A DNA stretch of 64,000 nt from Aurantiacibacter sp. D1-12 (GCF_028858515.1 NZ_JAPJZJ010000001.1:620001-684000); one strand, 5' to 3'. Positions 43,970-52,572 are shown, numbered from the stretch's first letter. Notes: generated by a model from the letters alone, not told the origin. Numbers and translations: made by a program.

Positions 43970-44922
43970 GCTATATCGGCCACGATGACGCCTGGGCCGA
44001 GTGGCGCCGCGCGCTATCGGGCGAACGGATGCATCACGGATGGATTCTTTCGGGGCGCAAAGGTGTTGGCAAGTCGGCCTTCGCTTTGGCCGCCGCGCGT
44101 GAACTGGTCGCCGAAGAGGGCATATCGCAGCCGGAAGGTGACCACCCAGATGTGCTCTACATCTCGCATCCTCCAAAGAATGATACCGAGGCGAAAAAGC
44201 GAGCGGATGGAAAGCCGTTTGAACTCGCGCGCAATATCAAAATCGAACAGATCAGGCAGCTCCAGCAACGGCTGACAACGCGACCAACGCTTGGTTCGCG
44301 CCGTGCCGTGATCATTGATCCTTCGGACGATATGGAGGCTCCCACTGCCAACGCTCTTCTGAAGAGTCTTGAGGAGCCTCCTGAGGGCACCTTCTTCCTC
44401 CTGATTGCCCACCGCATCGGGCGGCTGTTGCCGACGATCCGCTCGCGCTGCCGGGTGCTGTCGTTTCCGCGCGTTTCCGATGCCGATATGGAGGCAGTAC
44501 TTGCACGCGAAGCTCCGCAGGCCAGCGGTGAAATGCGCGATGCTGCAATTGCCGCCGCGAGCGGTTCTCCCGGCGCGGCCATAGATTTCGTCGAGCTGGA
44601 TCTCGGCAAAATTCACACGCTCATGCAAAAGATTGCGGTCAACGGCGATCCGGACTTCGCCATGCGCGGCCAGTTGGCTGCGGCGATGGGAGCGCGCCCG
44701 AAGCGCGAGAAGCAACTGGCAGCTGTCGAGCTGGCAAGGGCTGTGGTTGCCGAACGTATGGACCATGTTTCCCATGCAGATATCCCGGCCATGGTAGACA
44801 CGCATCAGGAGCTGGTCCGGCTTGCCGCGCAGGCGCCCACAGCCAATTTCGATGCTGGTCTTTTGATCATGGAAATCGGGACATTGCTCAGCAAGCTTGC
44901 AGCCTCACGGAGCGCCGCCTAG
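43966..44922 (+). CDS. holB: DNA polymerase III delta' subunit
   Basis: Delta' is part of the clamp loader. The 318-residue product starts at a GTG overlapping the tmk stop. HHGWILSGRKGVGKSAFALA near residue 23 is a Walker A-like motif. Later come DPSDDMEAPTANALLKSLEE and PPEGTFFLLIAHRIGRLLPT, and IRSRCRVLSFPRVSDADMEAV with the SRC arginine-finger motif near 156. The C-terminal helical domain is normal for alphaproteobacteria. The zinc module is not clear. metG follows after 12 bases. Confidence 0.92.
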   Translation: MSYIGHDDAWAEWRRALSGERMHHGWILSGRKGVGKSAFALAAARELVAEEGISQPEGDHPDVLYISHPPKNDTEAKKRADGKPFELARNIKIEQIRQLQQRLTTRPTLGSRRAVIIDPSDDMEAPTANALLKSLEEPPEGTFFLLIAHRIGRLLPTIRSRCRVLSFPRVSDADMEAVLAREAPQASGEMRDAAIAAASGSPGAAIDFVELDLGKIHTLMQKIAVNGDPDFAMRGQLAAAMGARPKREKQLAAVELARAVVAERMDHVSHADIPAMVDTHQELVRLAAQAPTANFDAGLLIMEIGTLLSKLAASRSAA

Positions 44923-44934
44923 GGATGCGCGCAA

Positions 44935-46491
44935 ATGGCTGATCCTTTCTATCTTACCACCGCGATTCACTATCCCAACGGCAAGCCGCACATCGGCCAT
45001 GCCTACGAGACAATCGCTGCCGACGTTTTGGCACGCTTCCACCGCCAGATGGGCCGTGATGTGCGCTTCCAGACGGGTACCGACGAGCACGGTCTGAAGA
45101 TGGCACAAAAGGCGCGCGATCTGGGTGTCACTCCGCGCGAGCTGGCGGATGAAATGTCCGGCTATTTCCGCGACCTGTTCGACAAGCTCGATATTTCCTA
45201 CGACCGTTTCATCCGCACCAGTGAGGACGTACATCACACGGCGAGCCAGGAAATCTGGCGGCGGATGGAAGCGAATGGTGACCTCTACCTGGATCGTTAC
45301 GAGGGATGGTACTCGATCCGTGACGAAGCCTATTACGACCAGAGCGAACTCGTCGAAGGGGAGGGGGGCGAAAAGCTCTCCCCGCAAGGCACACCAGTCG
45401 AGTGGACAGTCGAGGAAAGCTGGTTTTTCCGCCTGTCAAAGTATCAGGAGCCCCTGCTCGCGCTCTACAACGAAAACCCAGATTTCATCCGTCCTGACAG
45501 TCGGCGCAACGAAGTGATGCGCTTTGTTGAAGGTGGACTGCGCGATCTCTCGGTAAGCCGCACCAGCTTCGACTGGGGCGTGAAAGTGCCCGGCGCGGAA
45601 GATCACGTCATGTACGTGTGGGTTGATGCGCTTACGAACTACCTGACCGGGCTTGGCTTCCCCGAAGAAACCGAAAACATGGGCAAGTTCTGGCCGGCAG
45701 ACCTACATCTGATCGGCAAGGACATCACCCGCTTCCATACCGTCTACTGGCCCGCCTTCCTGATGAGCGCCGGTATTGAGTTGCCCAAGCAGGTTTTTGC
45801 GCACGGCTTCCTGCTCAACAAGGGCCAAAAGGAAAGCAAATCACTCGGCAATGTGACTGATCCGGCAGAGCTGGCCGATCTCTATGGTGTGGACGTGCTT
45901 CGATACTTCCTGCTGCGCGAGTTCTCCTTTGGGCAGGATGGAAGCTATTCCCATGAAGCTATTGTAAATCGGTCAAATTCGGAACTTGCGAATAGTTTCG
46001 GCAATCTGGCGCAGCGTACGCTTTCATTGATCTTCAAGAACTGCGAAGGCGACCTTCCGCTACTGGCGGATCTAGCCGGCGCTGATGCCGAACTTCTCGA
46101 TCAAGTGAATTCGGTCTGCAAGAGCGATCTGCCAGACGCTTTCGAGCGCCTTGCGTTCGCGCAAGGCCTTGAGGCTTGGATGGGCGCCGTCTTCGCTTGC
46201 AATGCCTATATCGACGCGCAAGCTCCTTGGGCACTCAAGAAGACCGATCCTGATCGAATGAAGACAGTTCTGGCAACGCTCTATGTCTGCATTGCGCAGC
46301 TAGCCACCGCCGTTATCCCGGTGATGCCGGGATCAATGGCCAAGCTACGCAGCACGATGGGCGTGGGCGAGGGCGCTGTTGACACTGACTGGTATACAGA
46401 ACTGGCATCTAGCGATTTCTGCCTCGATAAGCCGCAAGGTCTCTTCCCACGGCTCGAACTGCCCGAAGCGGACGAGGGCGAGGGCGCGTAG
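44935..46491 (+). CDS. metG: Methionyl-tRNA synthetase
   Basis: MetRS charges initiator and elongator tRNA-Met. The 518-residue protein has the class I HIGH motif in HYPNGKPHIGHAYETI (His19-His22). The second signature, usually KMSKS, reads KESKS here (299-303) in LLNKGQKESKSLGNVTDP. The anticodon-binding region includes FGNLAQRTLSLIFKNCEG. The short form has no C-terminal tRNA-binding domain, as is usual in alphaproteobacteria. RTSFDWGVKVPGAEDHVMYV and WVDALTNYLTGLGFP are conserved. Its TAG shares a base with the GTG of the next gene. Confidence 0.96.
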   Translation: MADPFYLTTAIHYPNGKPHIGHAYETIAADVLARFHRQMGRDVRFQTGTDEHGLKMAQKARDLGVTPRELADEMSGYFRDLFDKLDISYDRFIRTSEDVHHTASQEIWRRMEANGDLYLDRYEGWYSIRDEAYYDQSELVEGEGGEKLSPQGTPVEWTVEESWFFRLSKYQEPLLALYNENPDFIRPDSRRNEVMRFVEGGLRDLSVSRTSFDWGVKVPGAEDHVMYVWVDALTNYLTGLGFPEETENMGKFWPADLHLIGKDITRFHTVYWPAFLMSAGIELPKQVFAHGFLLNKGQKESKSLGNVTDPAELADLYGVDVLRYFLLREFSFGQDGSYSHEAIVNRSNSELANSFGNLAQRTLSLIFKNCEGDLPLLADLAGADAELLDQVNSVCKSDLPDAFERLAFAQGLEAWMGAVFACNAYIDAQAPWALKKTDPDRMKTVLATLYVCIAQLATAVIPVMPGSMAKLRSTMGVGEGAVDTDWYTELASSDFCLDKPQGLFPRLELPEADEGEGA

Positions 46492-47270
46492 TGCTGATCG
46501 ATAGCCACTGCCACCTCGTCTACGAAGGCCTCGCCGAACGACAGGATGAAGTTCTGGCCAGCGCACGCGCAGCCGGCGTTAAAGGCTTCCTCAATATCTC
46601 GACCCGCGAGCGGGAGTGGGGCGATGTCATTGCCGTTGCAGAGCGCGAGAGCGATGTCTGGGCGACTGTCGGTATTCACCCGCACGAGGCGGACCAGCAC
46701 GCCGACCTGGGCCGTGATATCCTGCTCGAAGCCTCTCAGCACGAGCGCGTCATCGGACTCGGTGAAAGCGGGCTCGACTATTATTATGATAAGTCGGACC
46801 GGCAGGTGCAGCAGGACTTGTTCCGCATGCACATCGGTGTCGCGCGCGAAACTGGCCTGCCGCTGGTGATCCATACTCGCGATGCGGACCAAGATACTGG
46901 CGACATCCTGGAAGACGAGATGGGGAAGGGGGCCTTCCCCGCTCTAATCCACTGCTTCACCGCTTCGCCCGAATTTGGTCGCCGCGTGCTCAACATGGGC
47001 CTCACGATCTCGCTTTCAGGGATTGTAACCTTCAAAAACGCCGTCGAACTGCAGGAATTCGCGAAGGAAATTCCTGATGATCACCTGTTGGTAGAGACCG
47101 ACAGCCCGTTTCTGGCACCCGTACCGCATCGCGGCAAAACGGGTGAGCCGGCATTTGTGCGCAACACTGCCGAATTCGTCGCCGAACTGCGTGGTGTCAG
47201 CGTTGAAGCTCTTGGCGCAACAACAACCGCCAACTTCTTCAAACTATTTAATAAAGCGAACCCCGCGTGA
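46491..47270 (+). CDS. TatD family metal-dependent hydrolase/deoxyribonuclease
   Basis: The 259-residue product has the TatD TIM-barrel metal sites: LIDSHCHLVYEG at the N-terminus, GIHPHEADQH near 61, GLGESGLDYYYDKSDRQVQQ near 86, PLVIHTRDADQDT near 124, ALIHCFTASPEFGRRVLNMG near 150, and LLVETDSPFLAPVPHRGK near 199. TatD proteins are 3'-5' exonucleases acting on DNA and are placed after metG in many bacteria, as here. GTG start with one-base overlap to metG; the stop overlaps the next GTG. Confidence 0.92.
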   Translation: MLIDSHCHLVYEGLAERQDEVLASARAAGVKGFLNISTREREWGDVIAVAERESDVWATVGIHPHEADQHADLGRDILLEASQHERVIGLGESGLDYYYDKSDRQVQQDLFRMHIGVARETGLPLVIHTRDADQDTGDILEDEMGKGAFPALIHCFTASPEFGRRVLNMGLTISLSGIVTFKNAVELQEFAKEIPDDHLLVETDSPFLAPVPHRGKTGEPAFVRNTAEFVAELRGVSVEALGATTTANFFKLFNKANPA

Positions 47271-48034
47271 AGCTGATCGTCCTCGGCTGCGGGACAAGTA
47301 CCGGTGTACCGCGGATCGGCAATGACTGGGGCCTTTGCGACCCCAACAATCCGAAAAACCGCCGCACTCGCGTGTCGATTATCGTCGAAAGCAATGCGGG
47401 AAGCCGACTGCTGGTCGATACCTCGCCCGATCTGAGGCAGCAACTCCTCAGCAACAATATCGACAAGGTAGACGCGGTATTCTGGACACACGACCACGCG
47501 GACCATTGCCACGGTATCGATGACTTGCGGCCGCTGCGATTTGGCCGAACCTCGGGAATACCCGGATTTGCTTCTGAAGCGACTGTGAAACGCCTGAAGC
47601 CGCGGTTCAGCTACGTTTTCACCGGTGAGCACGGGTACCCGAACATCGTAGAGCTCAATACGCTTGGCAACCTTCGTATGTTCGCCGGGTTTGGCGTAGA
47701 AACACTCGAAATGCCGCATGGCCCGATCACAACTACTGCCTATCGGTTCGATACAGACGAAAAATCAATAGGTTATGCCACAGACTTTAGTCAGGTTACT
47801 GACAAGATGGTGAGCTTCTTCAAGGATGTGGACGTGCTTGTAACCGATTGCCTCCGACGCGAACCGCATCCGACACATGCCAATCTCGATATGGCCTTGA
47901 AGCTGGCCAAGCGGAGCAAAGCGCGCAAAGCAGTGCTGTCACATCTCGACAAGAGCATGGATTATGCGACTTTGAGTGCCGAGGTGCCGACAAACGTCCT
48001 TGTCGGCTATGATGGTATGCAACTGGTAGCTTGA
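47267..48034 (+). CDS. Metallo-beta-lactamase-fold hydrolase (PhnP-like)
   Basis: The 255-residue protein has MBL-fold zinc motifs: FWTHDHADHCHGIDDLRPL near residue 72 (HxHxDH), then HGPITTTAYRF, and a later His near the end in LSHLDKSMDYATL. The N-terminal LGCGTSTGVPRIGNDWGLCD with a zinc-binding Cys pair and the segment RRTRVSIIVES resemble PhnP, a phosphodiesterase cleaving cyclic ribose phosphates. tatD followed by such a gene is a common arrangement. Enzyme activity is inferred; the substrate is not known. GTG start overlaps the tatD stop. Confidence 0.87.
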   Translation: MKLIVLGCGTSTGVPRIGNDWGLCDPNNPKNRRTRVSIIVESNAGSRLLVDTSPDLRQQLLSNNIDKVDAVFWTHDHADHCHGIDDLRPLRFGRTSGIPGFASEATVKRLKPRFSYVFTGEHGYPNIVELNTLGNLRMFAGFGVETLEMPHGPITTTAYRFDTDEKSIGYATDFSQVTDKMVSFFKDVDVLVTDCLRREPHPTHANLDMALKLAKRSKARKAVLSHLDKSMDYATLSAEVPTNVLVGYDGMQLVA

Positions 48035-48047
48035 AGGAGACCGCAAC

Positions 48048-48224
48048 ATGGAAAGCATGAGTTCGGTTCAATGGGTATCGATCATCGCGTCGCTCGGATG
48101 GCTGGTGCTCGTGCTTGGAGCCTATCGATCCTACCAGGTCGACACATCCAAAACTATCCGCATGGCGCTGACGTGGGCAGCAATCTTCACTGGTCTCGCT
48201 GTATTCTTCACTCTGCTGACGTAA
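48048..48224 (+). CDS. 58-residue two-span membrane protein
   Basis: An ATG at 48048 with a good Shine-Dalgarno (AAGGAG, 8 bases upstream) opens 58 codons ending at TAA 48222-48224. The product starts MESMSSVQWVSIIASLGW and has two hydrophobic spans (about residues 8-26 and 40-57). They are joined by a polar loop YRSYQVDTSKTIRM. It begins 13 bases after the MBL-fold gene, so it belongs to that operon. No family was recognised; it may be a small anchor or a lineage-specific inner-membrane protein. The RBS, codon usage and position support translation. Confidence 0.72.
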   Translation: MESMSSVQWVSIIASLGWLVLVLGAYRSYQVDTSKTIRMALTWAAIFTGLAVFFTLLT

Positions 48225-48296
48225 GGTAGACATTACATAGGCTTGACCGATCTGGAGAGTGCCCGATAACCCAAAATGGCATGTCTATTACTTAAC

Positions 48297-48310
48297 ATAA
48301 TATATATTAT
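48297..48310. promoter_or_regulatory. AT-only perfect palindrome in AT-rich gap before mazG
   Basis: ATAATATATATTAT at 48297-48310 is a perfect 14-bp palindrome within an unusually AT-rich stretch (about 48280-48335) of the 135-base gap between the small membrane protein gene and mazG. It lies about 50 bases before the mazG ATG, so it may hold mazG's -10 region or be a regulator site. Confidence 0.4.
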
Positions 48311-48359
48311 CATTCCAATATCTATAACCCGATAGACGTAGAGATCCGACCTCCCCATC

Positions 48360-49121
48360 ATGTCAGAACAACTCAATCGACTGCTCTCCATCATGGCGCG
48401 CCTGCGCGACCCTGACCATGGTTGCGAATGGGATGTAGCGCAAACCTTCGAAACGATCGCGCCGTACACTCTAGAGGAAGCCTACGAAGTCTCTGACGCC
48501 ATCGAGCGCGACGATATGGACGATCTGCGCGGCGAGCTTGGCGATCTGCTGCTGCAGGTCGTCTTCCACGCACGCATGGCTGAGGAAGCTGGCCACTTCG
48601 CCTTTGAAGACGTCGCGAAGGCAATCTCGGACAAGATGGAAGCGCGCCACCCGCATATATTCGGTGACGAAGGCGGTGTAATGGACGGAAAGCGCTGGGA
48701 AGACCTGAAGGAAGCGGAACGGAAGTCTTCGGGCTCGGACAGCGCGATGGATGGCGTGGCAAAGGCACTCCCGGCGCTCTTACGCTCTGAGAAGTTGCAA
48801 AAGCGCGCTGCACGGGTCGGTTTCGAGTGGGAAGATGCACGAGGTCCACGCGATAAACTGCTGGAAGAATTACAAGAACTGGATGAGGCTTCCGAAGAAG
48901 AGAAACTAATGGAGGCCGGCGATGTGCTGTTCGTCGCGGTGAATATCATTCGGCGTTACGGCGTGGATGCAGAGCAGGCGCTCAAAGCATCCAATGCCAA
49001 GTTCGAACGTCGTTTTCGCGCGATGGAGGAACTTGCCAAGGCAGATCACCAAAACTTTGCTTCGCTGTCTCTGGATGAGCAGGAAGAGTACTGGCAGCGC
49101 GCCAAAAGAACCGTGGGCTAG
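48360..49121 (+). CDS. mazG: MazG nucleoside triphosphate pyrophosphohydrolase
   Basis: MazG hydrolyses NTPs to NMP and PPi, helping nucleotide-pool cleaning and ppGpp balance. The 253-residue protein has two MazG repeats. The first shows RLRDPDHGCEWDVAQTFETI near residue 15, EEAYEVSDAIER near 39 and ELGDLLLQVVFHARMAEE near 60 with the acidic EExxE/ExxD metal sites. The second near 170 (LLEELQELDEASEEEKLMEA then GDVLFVAVNIIRRYG) repeats it. It converges with hflX, with a 4-base stop overlap. An AT-rich gap precedes it. Confidence 0.94.
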   Translation: MSEQLNRLLSIMARLRDPDHGCEWDVAQTFETIAPYTLEEAYEVSDAIERDDMDDLRGELGDLLLQVVFHARMAEEAGHFAFEDVAKAISDKMEARHPHIFGDEGGVMDGKRWEDLKEAERKSSGSDSAMDGVAKALPALLRSEKLQKRAARVGFEWEDARGPRDKLLEELQELDEASEEEKLMEAGDVLFVAVNIIRRYGVDAEQALKASNAKFERRFRAMEELAKADHQNFASLSLDEQEEYWQRAKRTVG

Positions 49122-50389
49122 GAACCCAAGGCCTCGAAACGGCCGAATTCCTTATCGGTCAAGCGAACCTCTATCCGGCGTAGCGGGCCGCCCTCACCCT
49201 CACCTGCATCCGCTTCGGCGAGAACTTCTCCGTTGGCATGGAGCCAGGCGATCCGTTGGCCGTCACTTGCCAGAATTTCGAGCGCATAAGTCTTGGCGCC
49301 CTCGGTCAGAACCGCGCCAAGCCGCTGCTGAAGGCTGTCCAGACCATCACCGGTAATGGCCGAAATCGCGAGAACACTGTCGTCCGATGCCGCGATGCAG
49401 CCTAGCTCCTCGCGAGCGTCTTCATCGAGCAGATCCCACTTGTTCCATACCTCGAGTACGGGGGCGTCCACGCCCTCCCCCGCCTCATCCACCACTCCAA
49501 GGTCGTGGAGAACGGCAAGCACTTGCCGCTTCTGCTGCGCGCTATCCGGATTGGCAATGTCGCGGACATGCAGGACGATGTCAGCGGCGGTTACCTCCTC
49601 CAGTGTCGCTCGGAAAGCGGCAACGAGTTGCGTCGGCAAGTCAGAGATGAAGCCCACAGTGTCAGACAGGATAGCCTTCTCCACGCCGGGCAGGCCGATT
49701 GCGCGCATGGTCGGATCAAGCGTGGCGAACAGCAAGTCCTCCGCCATGACGTCAGCACCCGTCAAGCGATTGAAAAGTGTTGATTTTCCAGCATTCGTAT
49801 AGCCGACGAGCGCAATAACCGGCCACGGTGCCCTCCCCCGTCGCTTGCGATGCAGTTCGCGCGTCTTGCGTACCTGCTCCAGTTCACGGCGCAGCTTTGC
49901 CATGCGATCGCGGATCATCCGGCGGTCAGCCTCGATCTGCGTCTCACCCGGGCCACCCAGGAAGCCGAAACCACCGCGTTGACGTTCAAGGTGGGTCCAG
50001 CTGCGCACCAGACGGCTGGCCTGATAATCGAGGTGTGCAAGTTCGACCTGCAAGCGACCTTCGGCCGTTGCCGCTCGTTCTCCGAATATTTCGAGAATCA
50101 GACCTGTGCGGTCGATCACCTTGCGGCCGATCTTCTCTTCCAGATTACGCTGCTGGATCGGCGTAAGCGCTCCATCCACGATAACCAGCTCGGCTTCGTG
50201 CAATTCGCAATCGGTCTTGATCCGCTGCACCTGCCCTTCCCCGAAAAGGGTGTTAGGGCGGATATCGCGGACGTTGAGGATGAAGGCCTCTGCAACGACA
50301 ATGCCGATCGCCAGCGCAAGGCCTTTCGCTTCTTCAAGCCGGGCTTCAGGGTCTTCCCCACTGCGCTGGCCGCGAATATCCGGGCACAC
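49118..50389 (-). CDS. hflX: GTPase HflX
   Basis: HflX is a ribosome-splitting GTPase used under stress. From the first canonical start in frame (GTG at 50389) the protein has 423 residues. The HflX domain shows RPNTLFGEGQVQRIKT near residue 44, QQRNLEEKIGRKVIDRTGLI and the QRGGFGFLGGPGETQIEADR loop near 137. The G domain has VALVGYTNAGKSTLFNRLTG (Walker A), LSDTVGFISDLP and NKWD. Homology-like sequence (VTRGARALVV) continues upstream to the hfq stop without any ATG, GTG or TTG, so the true start may be non-canonical, for instance CTG 50446. It follows hfq in the same frame. Confidence 0.9.
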   Translation of the reverse strand: MCPDIRGQRSGEDPEARLEEAKGLALAIGIVVAEAFILNVRDIRPNTLFGEGQVQRIKTDCELHEAELVIVDGALTPIQQRNLEEKIGRKVIDRTGLILEIFGERAATAEGRLQVELAHLDYQASRLVRSWTHLERQRGGFGFLGGPGETQIEADRRMIRDRMAKLRRELEQVRKTRELHRKRRGRAPWPVIALVGYTNAGKSTLFNRLTGADVMAEDLLFATLDPTMRAIGLPGVEKAILSDTVGFISDLPTQLVAAFRATLEEVTAADIVLHVRDIANPDSAQQKRQVLAVLHDLGVVDEAGEGVDAPVLEVWNKWDLLDEDAREELGCIAASDDSVLAISAITGDGLDSLQQRLGAVLTEGAKTYALEILASDGQRIAWLHANGEVLAEADAGEGEGGPLRRIEVRLTDKEFGRFEALGS

Positions 50390-50458
50390 GACAAGGGCAC
50401 GCGCACCGCGTGTGACCTCGCCTTCGATGTCGTCATCTACAATCAGGCTGCTTCGCCC

Positions 50459-51022
50459 TTAGTCTTCGTCTTCATCGCTCTCGCCAAACCCGTCGTCGGT
50501 CAGATCGACGTGGGTGGCGGGCTGGATGGTCGAGACGGCGTGTTTGTAAGCCAGCTGCACATAGCCTTCACGCTCGAGCAACATGCAAAACAGGTCATAA
50601 GCGGCAATGCGGCCTTGCAGCATCACGCCATTGACGAGGAACATCGTCACCTGAACCGCTGCATCACGCACACGACTGAGGAAGATATCCTGCAACAGAC
50701 GCTGCTTGCGATTTCCGTCAAAGCCGGTGTCGAAGCTGTCTGCGTCTACAGGGTTGCTGGGCATGATGGTGGAAACGGCATGTTTGTATACCAGCTGCGA
50801 TTGGCCATCACGGCGCAGCAGGATCGAGAAATTGTCGAACCAGGTGACGATGCCTTGCAGCTTCACGCCTTTCACCAGGAACATGGTGACCGGCATTTTT
50901 TCTTTGCGCAGGTGGTTGAGGAACAAGTCTTGCAAATTGCCGACTTTCGGCGCCGTATTCGTCGAAACCTGCTCTTCCTCTACTGCCGGACGCGGCCTTG
51001 CGGAGAGGGTACCCTTGGCCAT
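50459..51022 (-). CDS. hfq: Tandem-domain RNA chaperone Hfq (two Sm domains)
   Basis: The ATG at 51022 has GGAG eight bases upstream and gives 187 residues, about twice the usual Hfq. Two Sm domains lie at about 27-90 and 106-170, exactly 80 residues apart. Both have LQDxFL (Gln31, Gln111), VTMFLVxGVxLQG, a conserved Phe (65, 145) and YKHAVSTI (Lys80-His81, Lys160-His161) of the proximal face. Copy 1 keeps the basic rim (LRKEK). Copy 2 has VRDAA there and Met134 where E. coli Lys31 lies. An acidic tail ends the protein. A functional ring may be a trimer of two-domain chains. It sits between ntrX and hflX. Confidence 0.93.
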   Translation of the reverse strand: MAKGTLSARPRPAVEEEQVSTNTAPKVGNLQDLFLNHLRKEKMPVTMFLVKGVKLQGIVTWFDNFSILLRRDGQSQLVYKHAVSTIMPSNPVDADSFDTGFDGNRKQRLLQDIFLSRVRDAAVQVTMFLVNGVMLQGRIAAYDLFCMLLEREGYVQLAYKHAVSTIQPATHVDLTDDGFGESDEDED

Positions 51023-51183
51023 TGATCTGACTCCATTTTTGTTGGTGACCGGTGCCCCGATCACAGTCAGGCGCAAGAATTGCTCTCACACCGGATCCAT
51101 TGTGCTGTGCAGAATGACACAGAAACATGTAATCTTCGAGACAGATATTTGGGTGTCGCAACCTGATTGCGCAAGGGTGCAAG

Positions 51184-52572
51184 CTAGTCGCCCGAATCCG
51201 CCTTTTCGTTCCGGTCATTCATGCCGAGCAGCTTCAGCTTACGGTGCAAGGCAGACCGCTCCATCCCGATAAAGCCCGCGGTTTTTGAGATATTGCCCGA
51301 GAAGCGACGAATCTGAATCCGCAGGTACTCGCGCTCGAAGCTCTCGCGCGCTTCACGCAGAGGTACGCCCATCAGGTTGGTCATACCCGAACCGCTATCA
51401 GATGATGCACCGGTGATCTCTTCGGGCAACATTTCGGGCGAAATCGTCTCGAACTCCTCGCGCGGCGCAAGGATGACCGTACGCTCGATCACATTGCGGA
51501 ACTGGCGCACATTGCCTGGCCAGTCATAGGCCTGCAGCGAAGCCATCGCCTCTGGCGCCACAGATGGCGGATGAAGCCCCTGTTCGCGCGCATATCGCGT
51601 GAAGAAATGCTCGGCCAGGGCCGGAATGTCATCGCGCCGCTCAGCCAGCGGCGGGATTTCAATGGGCACCACGTTCAACCGGTAGAACAGGTCTTCGCGG
51701 AACCGCTTCGCCTCGATTTCTGCGAGCAGATCCTTCGCGGTGGAGGAGACCACGCGCACATCAACACCGATCTGACGGTTGCCCCCTACGCGCACGAAGC
51801 TCTGATCGGTGAGAACACGCAGGATGCGGGCCTGTGTGCTCTCCGGCATATCTGCGACTTCATCGAGATAGAGCGTTCCGCCGTCCGCGAGTTCGAGCAG
51901 ACCGGGGCGGACAAGCTTGCCGTCCGCTTCCTCGCCAAAAAGCTCCGGCTCGAACCGCTCTGGCGTTATGCGCGCCGAGTTGACCGATACGAAGGCCTTG
52001 TCTGCACGCGGGCTCCAGGCATGCAGCAGCCGCGCGGCGACTTCCTTGCCTGCTCCGGCCGGGCCGCTGACCAGCACCCGGCTTCCGGTATTGGCGACGC
52101 GCTTCAGCGTCGCGCGAACATTGTTGATAGCCGAGGAGTTACCGGTGAACTCGTCGGGTGACGTCATGCCTTCGCGCAGACGTTCGTTCTCGCGCCGCAA
52201 CCTTTCGGTCTCGGTAGCGCGCTCGACGAGGTGCAACAGCTTTCCAGCCTCAAACGGCTTTTCGATGAAGTCCATCGCGCCGCGGCTGACAGCGGAAACC
52301 GCGGTATCGATATTACCGTGGCCGGAGAATATCAGCACAGGTAGACCGGGCTCGCGCGCCTTGATGGCATCGAGCACTTCCAACCCGTCGCGCGGCGAGC
52401 CGTGCAGCCACACGTCAAGCAGCACCAGGCTCGGGCGGCGCTCGTCAACCATCGCGATGGCTGTCTCGCTGTCGCCAGCGGTACGGCACTCATAGCCTTC
52501 GTCGCTCAGGACGCCGGCCACAAGATCACGAATATCCCGTTCGTCATCGACTACGAGGATGTCGAGTGCCAT
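51184..52572 (-). CDS. ntrX: Nitrogen-related response regulator NtrX
   Basis: NtrX is the response regulator partner of NtrY. The 462 residues include a receiver domain (VVDDERD acidic pocket, phospho-Asp53 in LVLLDVWL), an AAA+ ATPase domain with Walker A GPAGAGKE at 170-177, and Walker B LYLDEVADM near 227. A C-terminal Fis-type helix-turn-helix (NISKTAGFIGMERSALHRKL) ends it. The GAFTGA loop that contacts sigma-54 is absent: the matching part reads ELFGEEADGKLVRPG, as in other alphaproteobacterial NtrX proteins. It is therefore likely not a classic sigma-54 activator. Order ntrY-ntrX-hfq is standard. Confidence 0.94.
   Translation of the reverse strand: MALDILVVDDERDIRDLVAGVLSDEGYECRTAGDSETAIAMVDERRPSLVLLDVWLHGSPRDGLEVLDAIKAREPGLPVLIFSGHGNIDTAVSAVSRGAMDFIEKPFEAGKLLHLVERATETERLRRENERLREGMTSPDEFTGNSSAINNVRATLKRVANTGSRVLVSGPAGAGKEVAARLLHAWSPRADKAFVSVNSARITPERFEPELFGEEADGKLVRPGLLELADGGTLYLDEVADMPESTQARILRVLTDQSFVRVGGNRQIGVDVRVVSSTAKDLLAEIEAKRFREDLFYRLNVVPIEIPPLAERRDDIPALAEHFFTRYAREQGLHPPSVAPEAMASLQAYDWPGNVRQFRNVIERTVILAPREEFETISPEMLPEEITGASSDSGSGMTNLMGVPLREARESFEREYLRIQIRRFSGNISKTAGFIGMERSALHRKLKLLGMNDRNEKADSGD

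Noticed and set aside
49850-51025. Plus-strand open frame of 391 codons opposite hflX and hfq
   Set aside because: Both strands cannot be equally supported here; hfq and hflX have strong family matches and this frame has none.
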